Source of the DNA: Paguma larvata
Taxonomy: Eukaryota > Chordata > Mammalia > Carnivora > Viverridae
Reading direction: 5' to 3'
Assembly: GCA_030068075.1 (NCBI GenBank)
Contig: CM057830.1
Coordinates: 22,786,247-22,850,246, forward strand
Length of the DNA: 64,000 bases
Shown: in pieces, positions 1 through 11,419 of the stretch
Layout: each line of letters opens with the position of its first letter
Numbering within the stretch: the stretch's first letter is position 1
Notes under the pieces: generated by a model
Told to the model about the DNA's origin: nothing
Database searches by the model: none
What the model saw: the letters and a program-made list of their open reading frames with translations, nothing else
Position numbers and translations under genes: made by a program

Positions 1-2560
1 TGATGAACAGGAGCTTCCCAGAGGTATCTCTCTACTCTCTGGAAGAGTACGATTTTTGTAGTTTTCAATTAGCTGTCTCAGTTACATCAGGTTTCTGTTT
101 GTGCATTGATCTCTTTCTGTTTGGTAGGGCAAGTCCCTCCACCCTCTTGATCTTCCATTGTGTCTTACCTATTATTTGTCCCTTTGTCAAGTATTACAAA
201 GAAAAATTGACTATTGTAATTGGAAAGCATTGAATCTACAGATCGGTTTGGAAAGAGTTAATATATTTAGGTAATATGTCTACTTTCCACTAGCATTGTA
301 TCTCTACTTGCAAAGTCTTAAATATCTTGTCTTTTATAATCTTATTCAAAATAATCCTACACTTTTTTGTGTTTATTCCTAGGGATTTTATTTGTGTTAA
401 TATTATATCATTTTGTTAACACTCTAAACAACGTTTTCTAAAATTTAGTTCTCTTTGGCCAATACATAAACATGTAATTTATTTTTGGAAATAAACCTTG
501 TATCTTGATATCTTGGTTTGATTAGTTTTTAATGCTAGTCATTCATATTCAGATTTTTGGGGGGGGTTGGTTGTATATGGATATCATGTAATATATACAT
601 GATAAGATTTATTTTCTTACTCATTTTGATACTTGTCTAACCGAATACAAGTGGTGATAATCTTGATTCGTTTCTCATTTTGGAGGGATTTATCTTGACA
701 TTTCCTCATGAAAGGTAATGTTTGCTGTAGATTTTTATTTATAATGCATTATATTTGTTGTAATACATTACAGGATTCTGTTTACCTATATTTTGTTTAG
801 AACTTTCTATCTGTTCCTAAGTAAAATTGACCTGTGAGTTTCCTATACTGTCCTACTTAATTTTGGTGTGAAGATTACACTGGTTTCATTTTCGGGTTGA
901 TATTTTCCCACATTCTGTTTCTTAAAAGAGCTTCTATAAGTTTAGAATTATTTGTTCCTCAAAAGTTTAATAGAACCCACCTATAACATCATTTGAGATT
1001 CGTGTTTTCTTTAAGGAGATTCTTTATTGATGTTTTTTTCTAGTGGTTAAGGAACTCTTCAGGTTTTTTTTTTTTTTTTTTCATTTCTTCTTAGATCATT
1101 TCTCATAGCTTCTTAGTTTCAAGTAATTTGTTTAATGTATTTAGCTTTCACATTTATGAGCAGGCTTTCTTAATATTTTTTAAAATTCCTTTTGTGTGCC
1201 TCTTTCCTTTTATTTTTGTATCTTCTCTTTTGTCCTGATCAATTTTTCATGTAGTTCTAAAATTTTATACCTTTCTCTAAATATTGGCTACTTTGATGCT
1301 GTTAATTAATTTCTTATTTTTGTACTGTTTTCCTTTCATTTTATTAGGATTTATTTAGTTTTTTTTCTAACTGCTAATGATGAGTATTTAGTGTATTTAG
1401 TTTGATTTCTGCTGTAAATTTTATTTAGAATTATTTTTAAATTTCCAAATGTATTTTCTAGTTATCTTCTTGTTATTTTTGTCTGACTTGATTGTATTTC
1501 ATGGTATCAGATTTTGGAAATGTGCTGAGATTTGCTTTGTTGCGTAGTACCTGTCAAGTTTTTGTAACTATTTCATAGGAGCTTAAGAAGAATGTGTTGG
1601 AACACATTTGGGAATATGGTTTTTAGATGTTCATTAAATCAGACTTGTTAATTGAATTGATAGGATTTTCCATGTGGATGTGTTGAAATCTCCTGCTAAG
1701 CTCATGGATTTGACCATTTCTTCTGTAATTCTTTCAGACACTGTTTTTTGTTTATATATATAGGAACTATTTTAAGTAATTCATTTAAGTTTTATAATAG
1801 TATTATTCACTTGGAGGATCGATTGTTCTATTATATAGTGACCCCTTTTATTGCTAATAGTGCATTTTAGTTTAAAATGCCTTTTTAGTGATGATATATT
1901 ATTATGTAGTTATCTGAGATTCCTTTTGATTTGTATTTTCTTGGCATATCCTTCTCAATATTTTTTTCCTCATGCTTTCTGCTCCTCATATCCAGGGATG
2001 TGTCTCTCTGTCTCTTTAAGCATTATATTGCTATATTTAAAAATATATGTATCTAGACAGATATCCAGTCTGACCATATTTGTCATTTAACTAGAATGTT
2101 TAGTTCACTCATATTTACATGTGTATTTGTTATAACTTTATGCTTGAATTTACTTGTAGCATAATACTTTCTTCTCTTTTCTCTTTTTTTCTTCTTTATT
2201 GCCTTCTTTGGGGTTGAGGTTTATATTCTTATTCTAATTTCCCCCCTTCCATTTTGGAATTTATGTGCTCTATTATTTTAGTGGTTACCCTTAAAATTTT
2301 ATTATAGATTATTTTACAAACAAAAAAAAATAATCTACTGATTAATTTATCCTCCCAAACAAAGTCAAATCCTTAATGACCAGTGTCCTTCCTTTCAATT
2401 TATCTGGTCTTAATATCCATTGTTTAATTCTAGTTTGTATGTGTTAATCTTCACTTTTATATATTCCGTCAATAGGTTTGTATTATAAATTTAATGTAGA
2501 TCACATTTACATCTTTACCATATTGTTTGTGTACCATTTTCAGAATGTTTGGCTAGAAAT
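1..2560 (-). mobile_element. Old, strongly diverged L1 (L1M/HAL1-like) relic
   Basis: Read on the minus strand this is an ancient LINE-1, entering the window in the reverse-transcriptase part of ORF2 and running back through the endonuclease part and upstream region. On the plus strand the typical antisense L1 phrases appear in the expected order: attcctagggattttatttg near 380, the endonuclease-domain complement around 1590-1700 (a block near agaagaatgtgttgg), and the ORF2 start region around 1840-2050. The frame is full of stops and indels, and no open frame of useful length survives. It is much more diverged than the three carnivore L1 copies later in the window. The 3' end lies outside the window. 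The right boundary is approximate. Poly-T at about 1065-1081 is probably slippage inside the relic. Confidence 0.75.
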
Positions 2561-2579
2561 TGAGATTTTTATCCAGTAG

Positions 2580-3590
2580 GAAGGGAGGAATTATGGACAT
2601 ATTTGACCTGAGGAAAGACAAGATCAAAATGTTACTTTAGGGAGACTAATCTTGTGCCATTAAAAAAAAGAATAGAGGGAAGAGAAGATGAAAAATAGAA
2701 ACACAAATTAAAGGCTATTTCAACAATCTAGCAGTTTGAAAGAACAAGCTGAAGTAGTGGGATGGTTAAGGAGACAGAGAATAATAATCAAAAGTAAAAG
2801 TCACTGTAGAAGAATACATAGAATTTAACAACTAGTTTGATATAAGTGGTGAAGAAAACAAAATGATGAGGTATTGGGCCCAGATTATTAAAGGCTGGGA
2901 GAAATACTAGCAAGTAGGAAAGTCAGAGAGAAGAGCTGCTCTGAGTAGAAAGATAAAGCAGTGCCTGTGGCATATACCAATGATATCCTCAGCAGAGTTC
3001 CAATTACAGAAGAGTGCTTGAGATAGATATTAAGACCGCAGAAACAGACATTATAGAGGTAAATGTATACATGTAATAACTGGAAATAGAAGGTAAATAT
3101 GTCAAATGAAAGTGCTTTGTGGAAAACTGGCCACAGGTATACCCCAAGGAAAATGTTTACAAGAAGAGTAAGCCCTGGATGTATAGAATTCAGGACAGGG
3201 AGGGTTCCTTCTTGTGGGATGTCATCTCTATGTCATACTGACCTAGGTATTTCATATGCATATTAGCTCATGTAACTATTTAACGAAGTGGTGGTATGGT
3301 ATTAGTGGAGAAGAATGGTTCAGAAAGAACACGGTGTTCTGTAGTGTCAAATGATGCAGAAGCAATAAGAAGAGAATTAGAATTAAGGAAGAGGGATTGT
3401 GTCATTAGAATGTAATTGATGAGTTTTGCAGAGGATAAGTTCTGATTTAAAAGAGATGGAAACAAAACTGTAAGGACTTGATATGAGAATGAATCTTGTG
3501 TGAGTGAACATTGAAATGCAAACAAGATTTAATAATGCAGTGGCAGAGGATTGTAGCAAGGCTGAGAGAAGAGGCTTTTGATTTCAAATA
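2580..3590 (-). mobile_element. L2 LINE relic with readable reverse-transcriptase motif
   Basis: This stretch is a degraded L2 (CR1-clade) LINE coding region on the minus strand. The best evidence is in the minus-strand open frame at 3280-3525, which contains LLIASASFDTTEH. This aligns with the RT motif A context of L2/CR1 elements (usual form VLLDLSAAFDTVDH). Upstream residues in the same frame match the spacing of the preceding RT block. The catalytic Asp in the first part of the motif has been replaced, and stops interrupt the rest, so it is dead. The neighbouring plus-strand sequence (for example tactttagggagactaatct near 2633) corresponds to complements of later parts of the L2 ORF. The boundaries are approximate. 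Confidence 0.65.
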
Positions 3591-4544
3591 GAGAAGATAA
3601 GCTATGTGATGAGCATACTGTCTATATATAATAGGCACTCAACAAATATTTTGTGAATGCAAACTAAATGGTCAGAGTTTGAAAAATAGGATCCAGAGGG
3701 AAGGACAGATAAGCAAATGAAAGTTACTGAATTGATAAGTCGTATGATTTAAAATTTCCAACAATATCTATAAGAAACACTACTTTGCGAAATTGCATAG
3801 ATAAAGCATCAGCTTTGGAGATTTTGTGACTTTTTGTTCGTATTTTTAAATGTACAGCAAGTATAGGAAAAGAAAACAAGCTCTGATAAAACATTACTTA
3901 AGAAATGGCAACTTGCTATCAATAACAATTGGCATTTACAATTTAAAAGGCCAAACAGAAATGAATGTCAATAAAAAAAAAAAGATTCTTACTTGAAAGC
4001 ATGTGTATATAAGTACACTGAAGAGGTGTCCTTAATATACCATTTCATAATTCATTTGAAATGTTTGTTAGTAGCCCCTTTTTATCTTTGGCTTTCAAAA
4101 CACATCCTCACCACTCATAATACCCAACATTTGAAACAGATCCCTCATGATTGTTATTTGTTGTTCACTTAAATGTGCCTATTTTTGATGACTTTTAAAG
4201 TCCCCAAAGCTGTTTTGTCCAGGCTGACTTTTCCCTCTATCTCTACATTGCAGAAGTTATTGAAAGTGATTTCACTTGCAAGATAAGACATTTGTTGACA
4301 CATGTAAATGGCTTATTTTCAACCAAGAGATTGACTCACATTTCAACAACTGCAAGATGGGGTATCATGCCAAAATTTGTTCTGTTTTTCAGATTATAAA
4401 CTAAAGTCTAAAATTTGTGCTGCACAAGCATTCATCTTACTCAGTCTAACATATTTGCATCCATATTTATTTTCTTTATAAGTACTGAATGACTAAAATG
4501 TGTTTTCTATGTGCTTACATAAATATAGTAGCAATGAGACACTG
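3591..4544. other. Stretch without recognised gene or repeat
   Basis: This is AT-rich unique-looking sequence. A short piece at about 3617-3660 (aataggcactcaacaaata) resembles the extreme 3' end of an L2 element in plus orientation but is too short to call. No open frame is worth reporting. Confidence 0.4.
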
Positions 4545-4800
4545 ATAATAATAACAGTAGAAACATGTATTGATTCCTTACTAAGGGCCAAGTTCTAATC
4601 AAAATGCTTTATGGGTATCATTGTACAAAACACTTACATAACCTTATGCGGAAGATACATTTAGTCCTGTGTTACAGAAAGGGGTATAGACAAGAGACAC
4701 AGAGAGGTTAAAGAATGTACTCCTGATTACAAAGCCAGGAAGTTCTGGAGCTGAAATTTGGACCCATGCATGCTCTCCCCAGTATCAACCCTCTAATGAA
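4545..4800 (-). mobile_element. MIR SINE
   Basis: The plus strand shows the complement of the MIR core and tRNA-related region in order: a ccttactaagggccaagttct block, a degraded catttaatcc-type block, the gttacagaaa / cacagagaggttaaag block near 4670-4715, and a final gctgaaatttggacccatg block. This is the antisense form of the mammal-wide MIR consensus. It is old and diverged with no target-site duplication visible. Confidence 0.85.
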
Positions 4801-5288
4801 TAGAGTCTATTGAGGTTTTATAGTAGTTGAAATTCATAAATGCAGAAGTTTTGAGAAGAGTTCCTATCTCTATTTAATTTTCTGAATTTAAAATAACCTA
4901 CAAATTTTTCTTCCTGTCATTATATCAAGAAAATAATCACATAAGCCAAGAGTATATATATCACAATATACTGTTAAGTTGTAAAAACAAGTTATATTCT
5001 AGTGTATATAGTTTGGAATAATATAATCAGTACCAAAATTTAATATGCTCAGGTGGTAGCATTATTTGGAAAGGTCATGTTTGATATGAAATCTCTATTT
5101 TTTTAAAAAATGAATTAATTTTGAAGTAAACTATAAAATTTTCAAAAATTTTATGTAAGTAGTCCTGGTTTTGCAATATAATATAACAAGTACTGTTAGT
5201 TTTGATTATCCACACATGATAGCCTAGCGTGTGTGAAGTGATATTTTATAATTAGTTCATGGTAAGTTATTTAAAAAATACATAGATC
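4801..5288. other. Stretch without recognised gene or repeat
   Basis: AT-rich unique sequence. Nothing recognisable is seen in it on either strand. Confidence 0.4.
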
Positions 5289-5387
5289 AAAAGCATAATG
5301 TATAGAATTGTTGACTCACTGTATTGTACACCTGAAACTAATAGACCACTGAACCTTAATATGGGAATTAAAAAAATAAAAAGCATA
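5289..5387 (+). mobile_element. Extreme 5'-truncated L1 3' end with 9-bp duplication
   Basis: About 80 bp match the end of an older carnivore L1 3' UTR: atagaattgttgactcact, then tgtacacctgaaactaata, then an A-rich tail. The insertion is flanked by the duplicate aaaagcata at 5289-5297 and 5379-5387, which is the expected target-site duplication of target-primed reverse transcription. Only the last part of the element was copied. Confidence 0.75.
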
Positions 5388-5512
5388 GAATAAATTTAAA
5401 AAAGAGTACATTTATTAATCCAAACAAATAAGAGCATAACTACTATAACAACCCAAATCTGAGTCCTTGGGACCATTAAAAAAAAAAGACATATTTAATC
5501 ACAAGTATAGAT

Positions 5513-5560
5513 AGGGGCACCTGGATGGCTCAGTTGGTTAAGCATCACACTCTTAGTTTT
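5513..5560 (+). mobile_element. Can-SINE head fragment
   Basis: The tRNA-like head ggggcacctggatggctcag followed by ttggttaagc is clear at 5514-5545. The body and tail are missing. The fragment runs into a 15-bp tandem duplication, tttttaataaccaca at 5557-5571 and 5572-5586. It is probably a SINE truncated by a later deletion. Confidence 0.8.
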
Positions 5561-5679
5561 TAATAACCACATTTTTAATAACCACATTTGGTTCTTTTAA
5601 AATAAAATCTGTATAAAATCTTTGACTCCTAAATGTGTATTTGCAGATCAGATTTCTCTCATATCCTTCCCATCTTTAT

Positions 5680-6200
5680 TCATTTTCTATTGCTACATAA
5701 AAATATTACCCAGAAGCTAGTGTGTTAAGATGAAACACGTATCATCTCATGGTTTCTGTGGATTAGGAATCTTGACATGGCTTAGCTGGGTTTCTGGCTC
5801 TGGGTCACTCACAAGGCTGCAGTCAAGATTTTGGCTGGGGCAGCCATCATCTCAGGGTTCATTTGAGACAAAGTCTGTTTCCAAGCTCACTCAACAGTAG
5901 TTGGCAATATTCAATTCCTTAAAAGTTGTTGGACTAAGTTTTCCTCTGGCTGTTGGCCAGGGGCCACCCTCAGTTTCTCGCCACGTGCACTTTTCAATAG
6001 GGCATCTGGCTTCATCAGTTGAGTAGTGAGGGAGTGCCAGTAAAATGGAAATCAGTATTTTGTAATTGAATCTCAGAAGTGACCTCTCATCACTTTTGCC
6101 TTATTACCCATTTCATTAGGTCCATCCCACACTCAAAGGAAGAGGATCACACAAGGTCATGACTAACAAGAGGCAGGGATTATTACAGGCCTACAACAGT
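5680..6200 (-). mobile_element. Old MaLR-type (MLT1-like) solo LTR
   Basis: The plus strand begins with a degraded tttctattgctacataaaaa block, the complement of an MLT1-type LTR end. It continues with phrases characteristic of this LTR group: ggcttagctgggtttctggc near 5780, gcagtcaagattttggctgg near 5820, and a ccacgtgcacttttcaatag block near 5981. No internal proviral sequence or coding potential is seen. The subfamily cannot be fixed by eye. Confidence 0.65.
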
Positions 6201-6677
6201 AATATATCAAATTAACATGCCTATGATATAGGCATCTCACACTTAAAGTATCCAAAATGGATCATGGCTTCTTAACTTCCCGAACTTGGTATTCCTCTAG
6301 CAGTCTTCTCCTTTAATGATAGTACAGTATACCTCTACTTTCTGGTCAGACCTAGGATTGATCTTTGAATTCATTGTAACTCACGGACACACCCAACATA
6401 TTTGTGAATCCTTTTGGTATTATTTTCCAAATTGTCCATCAATTCGGATGATATTGCAACATTGCTTTGTTCAAATGTAGTCTAAACCAGTATCAGTGCT
6501 TGTCTGAACTACTGCATTAGCCCATTAGCCTCCAACCTAATGAGTATCCTTTTTTTCCTATTTTTGTTCCATAATGGTCCATTCTTCATATGGTAGTCAA
6601 GATAAGCTTTTAAATAATGTATATTATATTATTAGTGCCAGTATTAGTTCCCCATGGTCACATCAAGAAAATTCTCA
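6201..6677. other. Stretch without recognised gene or repeat
   Basis: Unique-looking sequence between an LTR and a SINE. Nothing recognisable is seen in it. Confidence 0.4.
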
Positions 6678-6897
6678 CTGGGTTTCCTGAGTGGCTCAGT
6701 CAGTTAAGCATCTGACATAGGCTCAGGTCATGGACTCGTGGTTCGAGATTTCGAGCCCCATGTCGAACTCTGTGCTGACATCACAGAGCCTGGAGCCTGC
6801 TTCAGATTCTGTGTTTCCCTCTCTCTCTGCTCCTCTCCCATTTGTGCTCTATCTCTGTCTCTCAAAAATAAGTAAGCATTAAAAATTTTTTTTTAAT
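6678..6897 (+). mobile_element. Can-SINE (felid SINEC_Fc type)
   Basis: A tRNA-like head (cctgagtggctcagtcagtt), B-box region (gtggttcgagatttcgagcc), body (cagagcctggagcctgcttc), CT-rich stretch and a caaaaataagtaagcatt tail are all present in order. It sits in or at the left edge of the old plus-strand L1 that follows. Confidence 0.95.
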
Positions 6898-7326
6898 TGT
6901 TGGAGAGGCACAAAGCTTTCCAGATAAGTAAAAGCTGAAGCAGTTCATCATCACTAAGCAAGCCTTTTAAAAATAAATGTTAAATGACTGATTACACATT
7001 AAGCTAGTTTGAAGGTTAAAAAATGTATTAAAACAAGTATAACTACAATAATTAGTTAAGGAGTACACAAAATAAGAAAATATAAAATGTAGCATCAAAA
7101 ACAAAATGGGAGTAAAAATGTAGAGTTTTAGAATGTATTCAAACTTAAGTTTTTATCAACATAACCATAGACTTTTATTAACATAGATTGTTTTATGTAA
7201 GCCTCATGATGACCACAAAGCAACAGCCTACACTAGATACACAGAAGTGAGAAAAGTATGTAAACATGACAGTAAGGGAAACATTGAACCCCAGAGAAAA
7301 GAGCAAGGAGAAAATAGAGGAAAACT

Positions 7327-7364
7327 AAAAAAAAAAAAAAAAAGAAAAAGAAAAAAAGAAACAA
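7327..7364. repeat. A-rich simple repeat
   Basis: An uninterrupted A run followed by AAAAG units lies inside the old L1 relic. This is a low-complexity expansion. Confidence 0.85.
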
Positions 7365-9048
7365 CTAGAAAACAATTAACAAAATGGTTTTAAGTATGTA
7401 CCTATCAATAATTGATTACAGTGTAAATGGACTAAATTTTCTAAACAAATGACATAGAGTGGCCGAATGGATAAAAAAGCAAGACCCAGCTATATGCCTT
7501 CTATAAAGTGACTCACTTTAAATGTAAGGATACACAGACTGAAATGAAGGAATGGAAAAAGATGTTGGATGAAAATGGAAACCAAGAGAAAGCTAAAGTA
7601 GCTAATGTTATATCAGACAAAATAGACTTTAAAGTAAACCCTGTAATAAGAAACAAAGAAGGGCATGATATAGCAATAAAAGGGTCAATCCAATAAGAGG
7701 GTATAACATTTATAAATACTTAAATACTTCACAAAGAATACCTAAATACATAAAGCAAATATTAACAGACCTAAATGGAGAGATAGACAGAAATACAGTA
7801 ATAGTAGAGGACTTTAATACCCCATTACATCAATGGATAGACCATACAGGCAGAAAATCAATTTAGAAACATTGGCTTTAAAAACCTCATTAGATCATAT
7901 AGACTTGACACATACATACAGAAAATTTATACAAGAGCAGCAGAATACACATTCTTCTCAAGGGAACCTGGAATATTCTCTAGGGCAGATCATATGATAG
8001 GCTATAAAATAAGTCTTAATAAATTTAAGAAGATTGCAATTATAGCACGTATGTTTTACAATCACAATGGTATGAGACTGGAAATCAATTATAAGAAGAA
8101 AACGGGAAAAGTCCCAAATATATGGAGATTAAATAACATGCCATTGAACAACCGTTGAGTCCTCAATGAAAGAAAAAAAATAAATAAATGCCTTGGGAAA
8201 AATGAAAATAGAAATGCAACATACCAAAATTTATGGGGTGAAGCAAAAGCAGTTCTAAGAGGGAAATTCCTAAAGATTTAGGTGTATCTAAAGAAAAAAT
8301 GAAAATCTCAGTCTAACTTTATACCTCAGTGAACTAAAAAAAGAACAAAGCCCAAAGTTAGTAGAATGAAGGAATCAAGAAAGACGAAAGGGGACATAAA
8401 TGAAGTAGAATCTAAAAAGACGATAGAAAAGATCAATGAAACTAAGAGCTGGTTCTTTGAAAAGATAAACAAAATTAACAAACCTTTAGCTAACCTCACC
8501 AAAAAAGAAGAAAGTCTCAAATATGTAAAATCTAAATGAAAGAGGAGTAGTTACAACTCATACTACAGAAATACAAAGGATCATAAGAGACTATGAACAA
8601 TTATACCTCAACAAATTGTACAACATAGAAGTGGAAAAATTCCTAGGAACATAAAACCTTCCAGTCAATAATGATGAAGAAAATCTGAATACACCAATAG
8701 ACAGGAAGAAGTAAACCTGTCACTATTTGCAGATGGCATAATTTTAGATATGCAAAATGCTAGAGTCCAGCAAAAAACTGTCAAAACTAATAAATGAATT
8801 CACTAGTTTCAAGATACAAAATCGGTGTACATGGATTTGTGGCAATTCTATAGACTAACAATGAATTATCAGAGGTATTTAGAAAGCAATTCCATTTACA
8901 ATTGCATTTTAAAAATCTGTAAATAAATTTAACCAAGAAGGTGAAAGATCTGCATAATTAAAACTGTAAGACCCTGATGAAAGAAATCGAAGAAAATGCA
9001 AATAAATGGAAAGATATACCATGTTCCTGGATTGGAAGAATTAATATT

Positions 9049-9255
9049 ATTTTTTTTAATGTTTATTTGAGAGAGACAGACAGACACAGCGAGCAGGGAA
9101 GGGGCAGAAAGAGAGGGGGACATAGAGTCCAAAGCAGGCTTCATGCTTTGAGCTGTCAGCACAGAGATTGATGTGGAGTTTGAACCCATGAACAGTGAGA
9201 TCATGACCTGAGCTGAACTCAGACACTTAACCAACTGAGCCACCCAGGTGCCCCA
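9049..9255 (-). mobile_element. Can-SINE inserted in old L1
   Basis: This is a complete minus-strand felid SINE, reading from a poly-T tail through the GA-rich stretch to the complemented head (aactgagccacccaggtgcc). It has a perfect 14-bp target-site duplication, gaagaattaatatt at 9035-9048 and 9256-9269. The L1 ORF2 sequence resumes directly after it, so it is younger than the host L1. Confidence 0.97.
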
Positions 9256-9642
9256 GAAGAATTAATATTCTTAAAATATCCATATTACCCAAAGCAATCT
9301 ACACATTCAATGCAATCCTATTGAATCAAAATTCCAATGGCTCCTGTTTTGATACTTGTGAAGTTTGGTACTTTAAAATACCATGTGGAATTGATTATGT
9401 AAGTATTAAAAAACAGAGAGGTGGGTTTCCATTCATTATTTAACTGAAGTCACTTATCTCTATATTTTTATGTAAGAATTCTCTACAAAGTTCTCATTCA
9501 GTCCATGATAAGTATTAATTTCATATTAGGGAAATACTCTTCTCTAATTGTTCTAGAAATGTGACTCATTCAGAAAGGCGTTGTCATTATTTAAACTCAT
9601 TTATGTCAGTTACTTAATACCTTCATGTGTCTGTCAATATGT

Positions 9643-9700
9643 TAAAATCTGCATTTCTAAAAAAAAAAGATAAAATAAAAAAATAAAATCTCCATTTCTA
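9643..9700. mobile_element. Tail-only retrotransposition event
   Basis: A 24-nt A-rich insert (9660-9683) is flanked by the duplication taaaatctgcatttcta at 9643-9659 and taaaatctccatttcta at 9684-9700 (17 bp, one mismatch). The insert looks like a bare retrotransposon A-tail with no body. This is an inference from the duplication; local tandem duplication is the alternative. Confidence 0.5.
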
Positions 9701-9854
9701 ATGAAAAAGCAGTATGCATCACTCAGGATGTGAACCTGTATTAACAGATTACATGAAATATTATCTTCTAGTTATAAGAATTAATTGCCCCAGATATTCT
9801 CCAATAAATTCTCTTAAAAAGTGGTATGCTTGGGTTAAAACATTTTTTACTTTT

Positions 9855-10088
9855 TAAAAAAATTTTTTTAATGTTTATTTTTGAGAGAGAGAAAGAGAGA
9901 GAGAGAGAGAAAGACAGGGTGCAAGCAAGGGTGTGGCAGAGAGAGAGGGAGACGCAGAATCTGAAGCAGGCTCCAGGCTCCAAGCTGTCAGCACAGAGCC
10001 CGATGACGGGCTCGAACCCATGAACCGAGAGGTCATGGCCTGAGCCGAAGTCAGATGCTTAACCGACTGAGCCACCCAGGTGCCCCAG
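9855..10088 (-). mobile_element. Can-SINE
   Basis: A complete minus-strand felid SINE with an extended GA-repeat segment near 9885-9915 and an intact complemented head (gactgagccacccaggtgcc). A perfect 14-bp target-site duplication, cattttttactttt, lies at 9841-9854 and 10089-10102. Confidence 0.97.
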
Positions 10089-10199
10089 CATTTTTTACTT
10101 TTAAGTTGTCTCTTGCTTGGTTATAAATTGGGTGCTTTTATATTCTCCATCATGAGTATAAAGGGATGCCATTATATATTTCCATTACCCAAGATTTTT

Positions 10200-10600
10200 T
10201 TATTGTGTTTTTTTTAAAGAGGATTTTTGGGGGCACCTGGGTGGCTCTATTGGTTGAACGTCCAACTCTTGATTTTTGCTCAGGTCATGATCTCATGGTC
10301 ATGAGATTGAGCCCCATGTCTAGCTCCTTGCTGGGCATGGAGCCTGCTTGAAATTCTCTCTCTCCTTATGCCCCTCCCCTGCTTGCTCATGTGCCTGCAT
10401 GCATGTGTTCTCTCAAAAAAAAAGAATTTTTTTATTTTATTTTAGAGAGAGCATGAGCAGGGGAGAGGGACAGAGAGAGAGAGAAAGAGAATCTCAAGTA
10501 GGCTTCATGCTCAGCGTGAGGTGAGCCCACAACCCTGTGATCATGAACTGAAGCGAAATCAAGGGCCAGACACTCAACCAACCGAGCTACTCAGGCATTC
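10200..10600 (-). mobile_element. Older Can-SINE, split by a second SINE
   Basis: The minus-strand SINE body at 10425-10600 ends in a diverged head (accaaccgagctactcaggc). The matching T-rich tail lies at about 10200-10228, left of a plus-strand SINE. The outer flanks carry a similar word, ttacccaagattttt near 10185 and ttatccaagattttt near 10603, consistent with the target-site duplication of this outer element. Confidence 0.8.
10229..10424 (+). mobile_element. Can-SINE nested in the tail of another SINE
   Basis: The plus-strand SINE starts with gggggcacctgggtggctct and ends in a ctctcaaaaaaaaag tail. It sits within the A/T-rich tail of the minus-strand SINE at 10200-10600. Short flanking words (aagaggattttt and aagaattttttt) fit a degraded duplication of tail sequence. 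Confidence 0.9.
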
Positions 10601-11419
10601 CTATTATCCAAGATTTTTAAGAAAGCATTTTGTAATATTCATTTACTAATATTTGATAATACCTATGACTTTAAAATTAGTAAAGGCAGAAACAAGAGGC
10701 ACCAGTGGAAAAGATTAAAAGGTGTCAGGATTATGGTGAACATGAAGTAGAATCGTTGCAAGGGACTCCTGTTGGCAGAGTGTCCTGGTGTTGGATCTGG
10801 CTTGATGCTTGGAAACACAGTTCTGAAATACATAGTTCTCAGTGCTGATGTTATGCTGAAGGACCTACTCAGAAAGAGCTTTCTTTTCTTACTGCCTAGC
10901 TGTGCCCTTGAGCTAAGCACTAGAAATTTCTAAGGGGCAATGTCAAATAGTAGAGTAGGCAGTATTGGGAGTACACATGTAGGTTCACATTTTAGGTTTA
11001 TGAATGTAGATGTATCATGTAATTTATATAATAGCACATTTCTAGATTTGCTTTATCTTCAGGAAACATGAAAAGATCCTTGAAATTTTAACTAGTTTGG
11101 AGGGAAACTTTGTAAACAGATCAAAATCAAATTTGATAAAATATTCAACTGATACATATGAAAATATTCAACTGCAAAACATGATTAAGATTTCTCTTTA
11201 ATAAATGTCATTAGGACATACTCTTTGGTAAGCTGTGGCCAACATATATGGATGTGATTTCACAGTCCTAGGAAAGCTCATTACTATTTGCCAGGTCTCT
11301 ATAGCATTAGTTTTACTTAGGATGTGCACCTGAAGAGCAAGCATATCAAGCAGGAAGAGAAAATGTGGTGCTTTCTTAAGTGATATAACTAATACATTTT
11401 AAAATTATTTAAGGTTTCT
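10601..11419. other. Stretch without recognised gene or repeat
   Basis: Unique-looking sequence. A minus-strand open frame at 10663-10920 (85 aa) has no feature I recognise and is probably chance. Confidence 0.4.

Larger units (their letters stand above)
6898..9395 (+). mobile_element. Old L1 (L1M-type) relic, plus strand, internally deleted
   Basis: This is an ancient L1 in sense orientation. The 5' part matches the region upstream of ORF2 (ccagataagtaaaagctgaa near 6920, gtttggatgttttatgtaagcc-like block near 7185). The endonuclease part of ORF2 is still open at 7508-7696 and reads ISDKIDFK and NKEGHDIAIKGSIQ. The central part reads [17 protein letters not shown] in the frame near 8430. 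Around 8690 the frame jumps to the RT core (VNLSLFADGIILDMQN near 8710), so most of the palm is deleted and the second catalytic Asp of FADD is Gly. A minus-strand SINE interrupts it at 9049-9255. The relic ends near 9395. Confidence 0.85.

Noticed and set aside
9875..10075. Ser/Leu-rich minus-strand frames beginning MAQSVKHLTSAQ (also at 21175, 33833, 34410, 35077)
   Set aside because: They are translations of the Can-SINE consensus, which is non-coding; similarity between them only reflects the shared repeat.
10229..10600. tRNA gene candidates in the SINE heads
   Set aside because: A- and B-box-like words belong to the tRNA-derived SINE promoter; no complete cloverleaf or mature tRNA is present.
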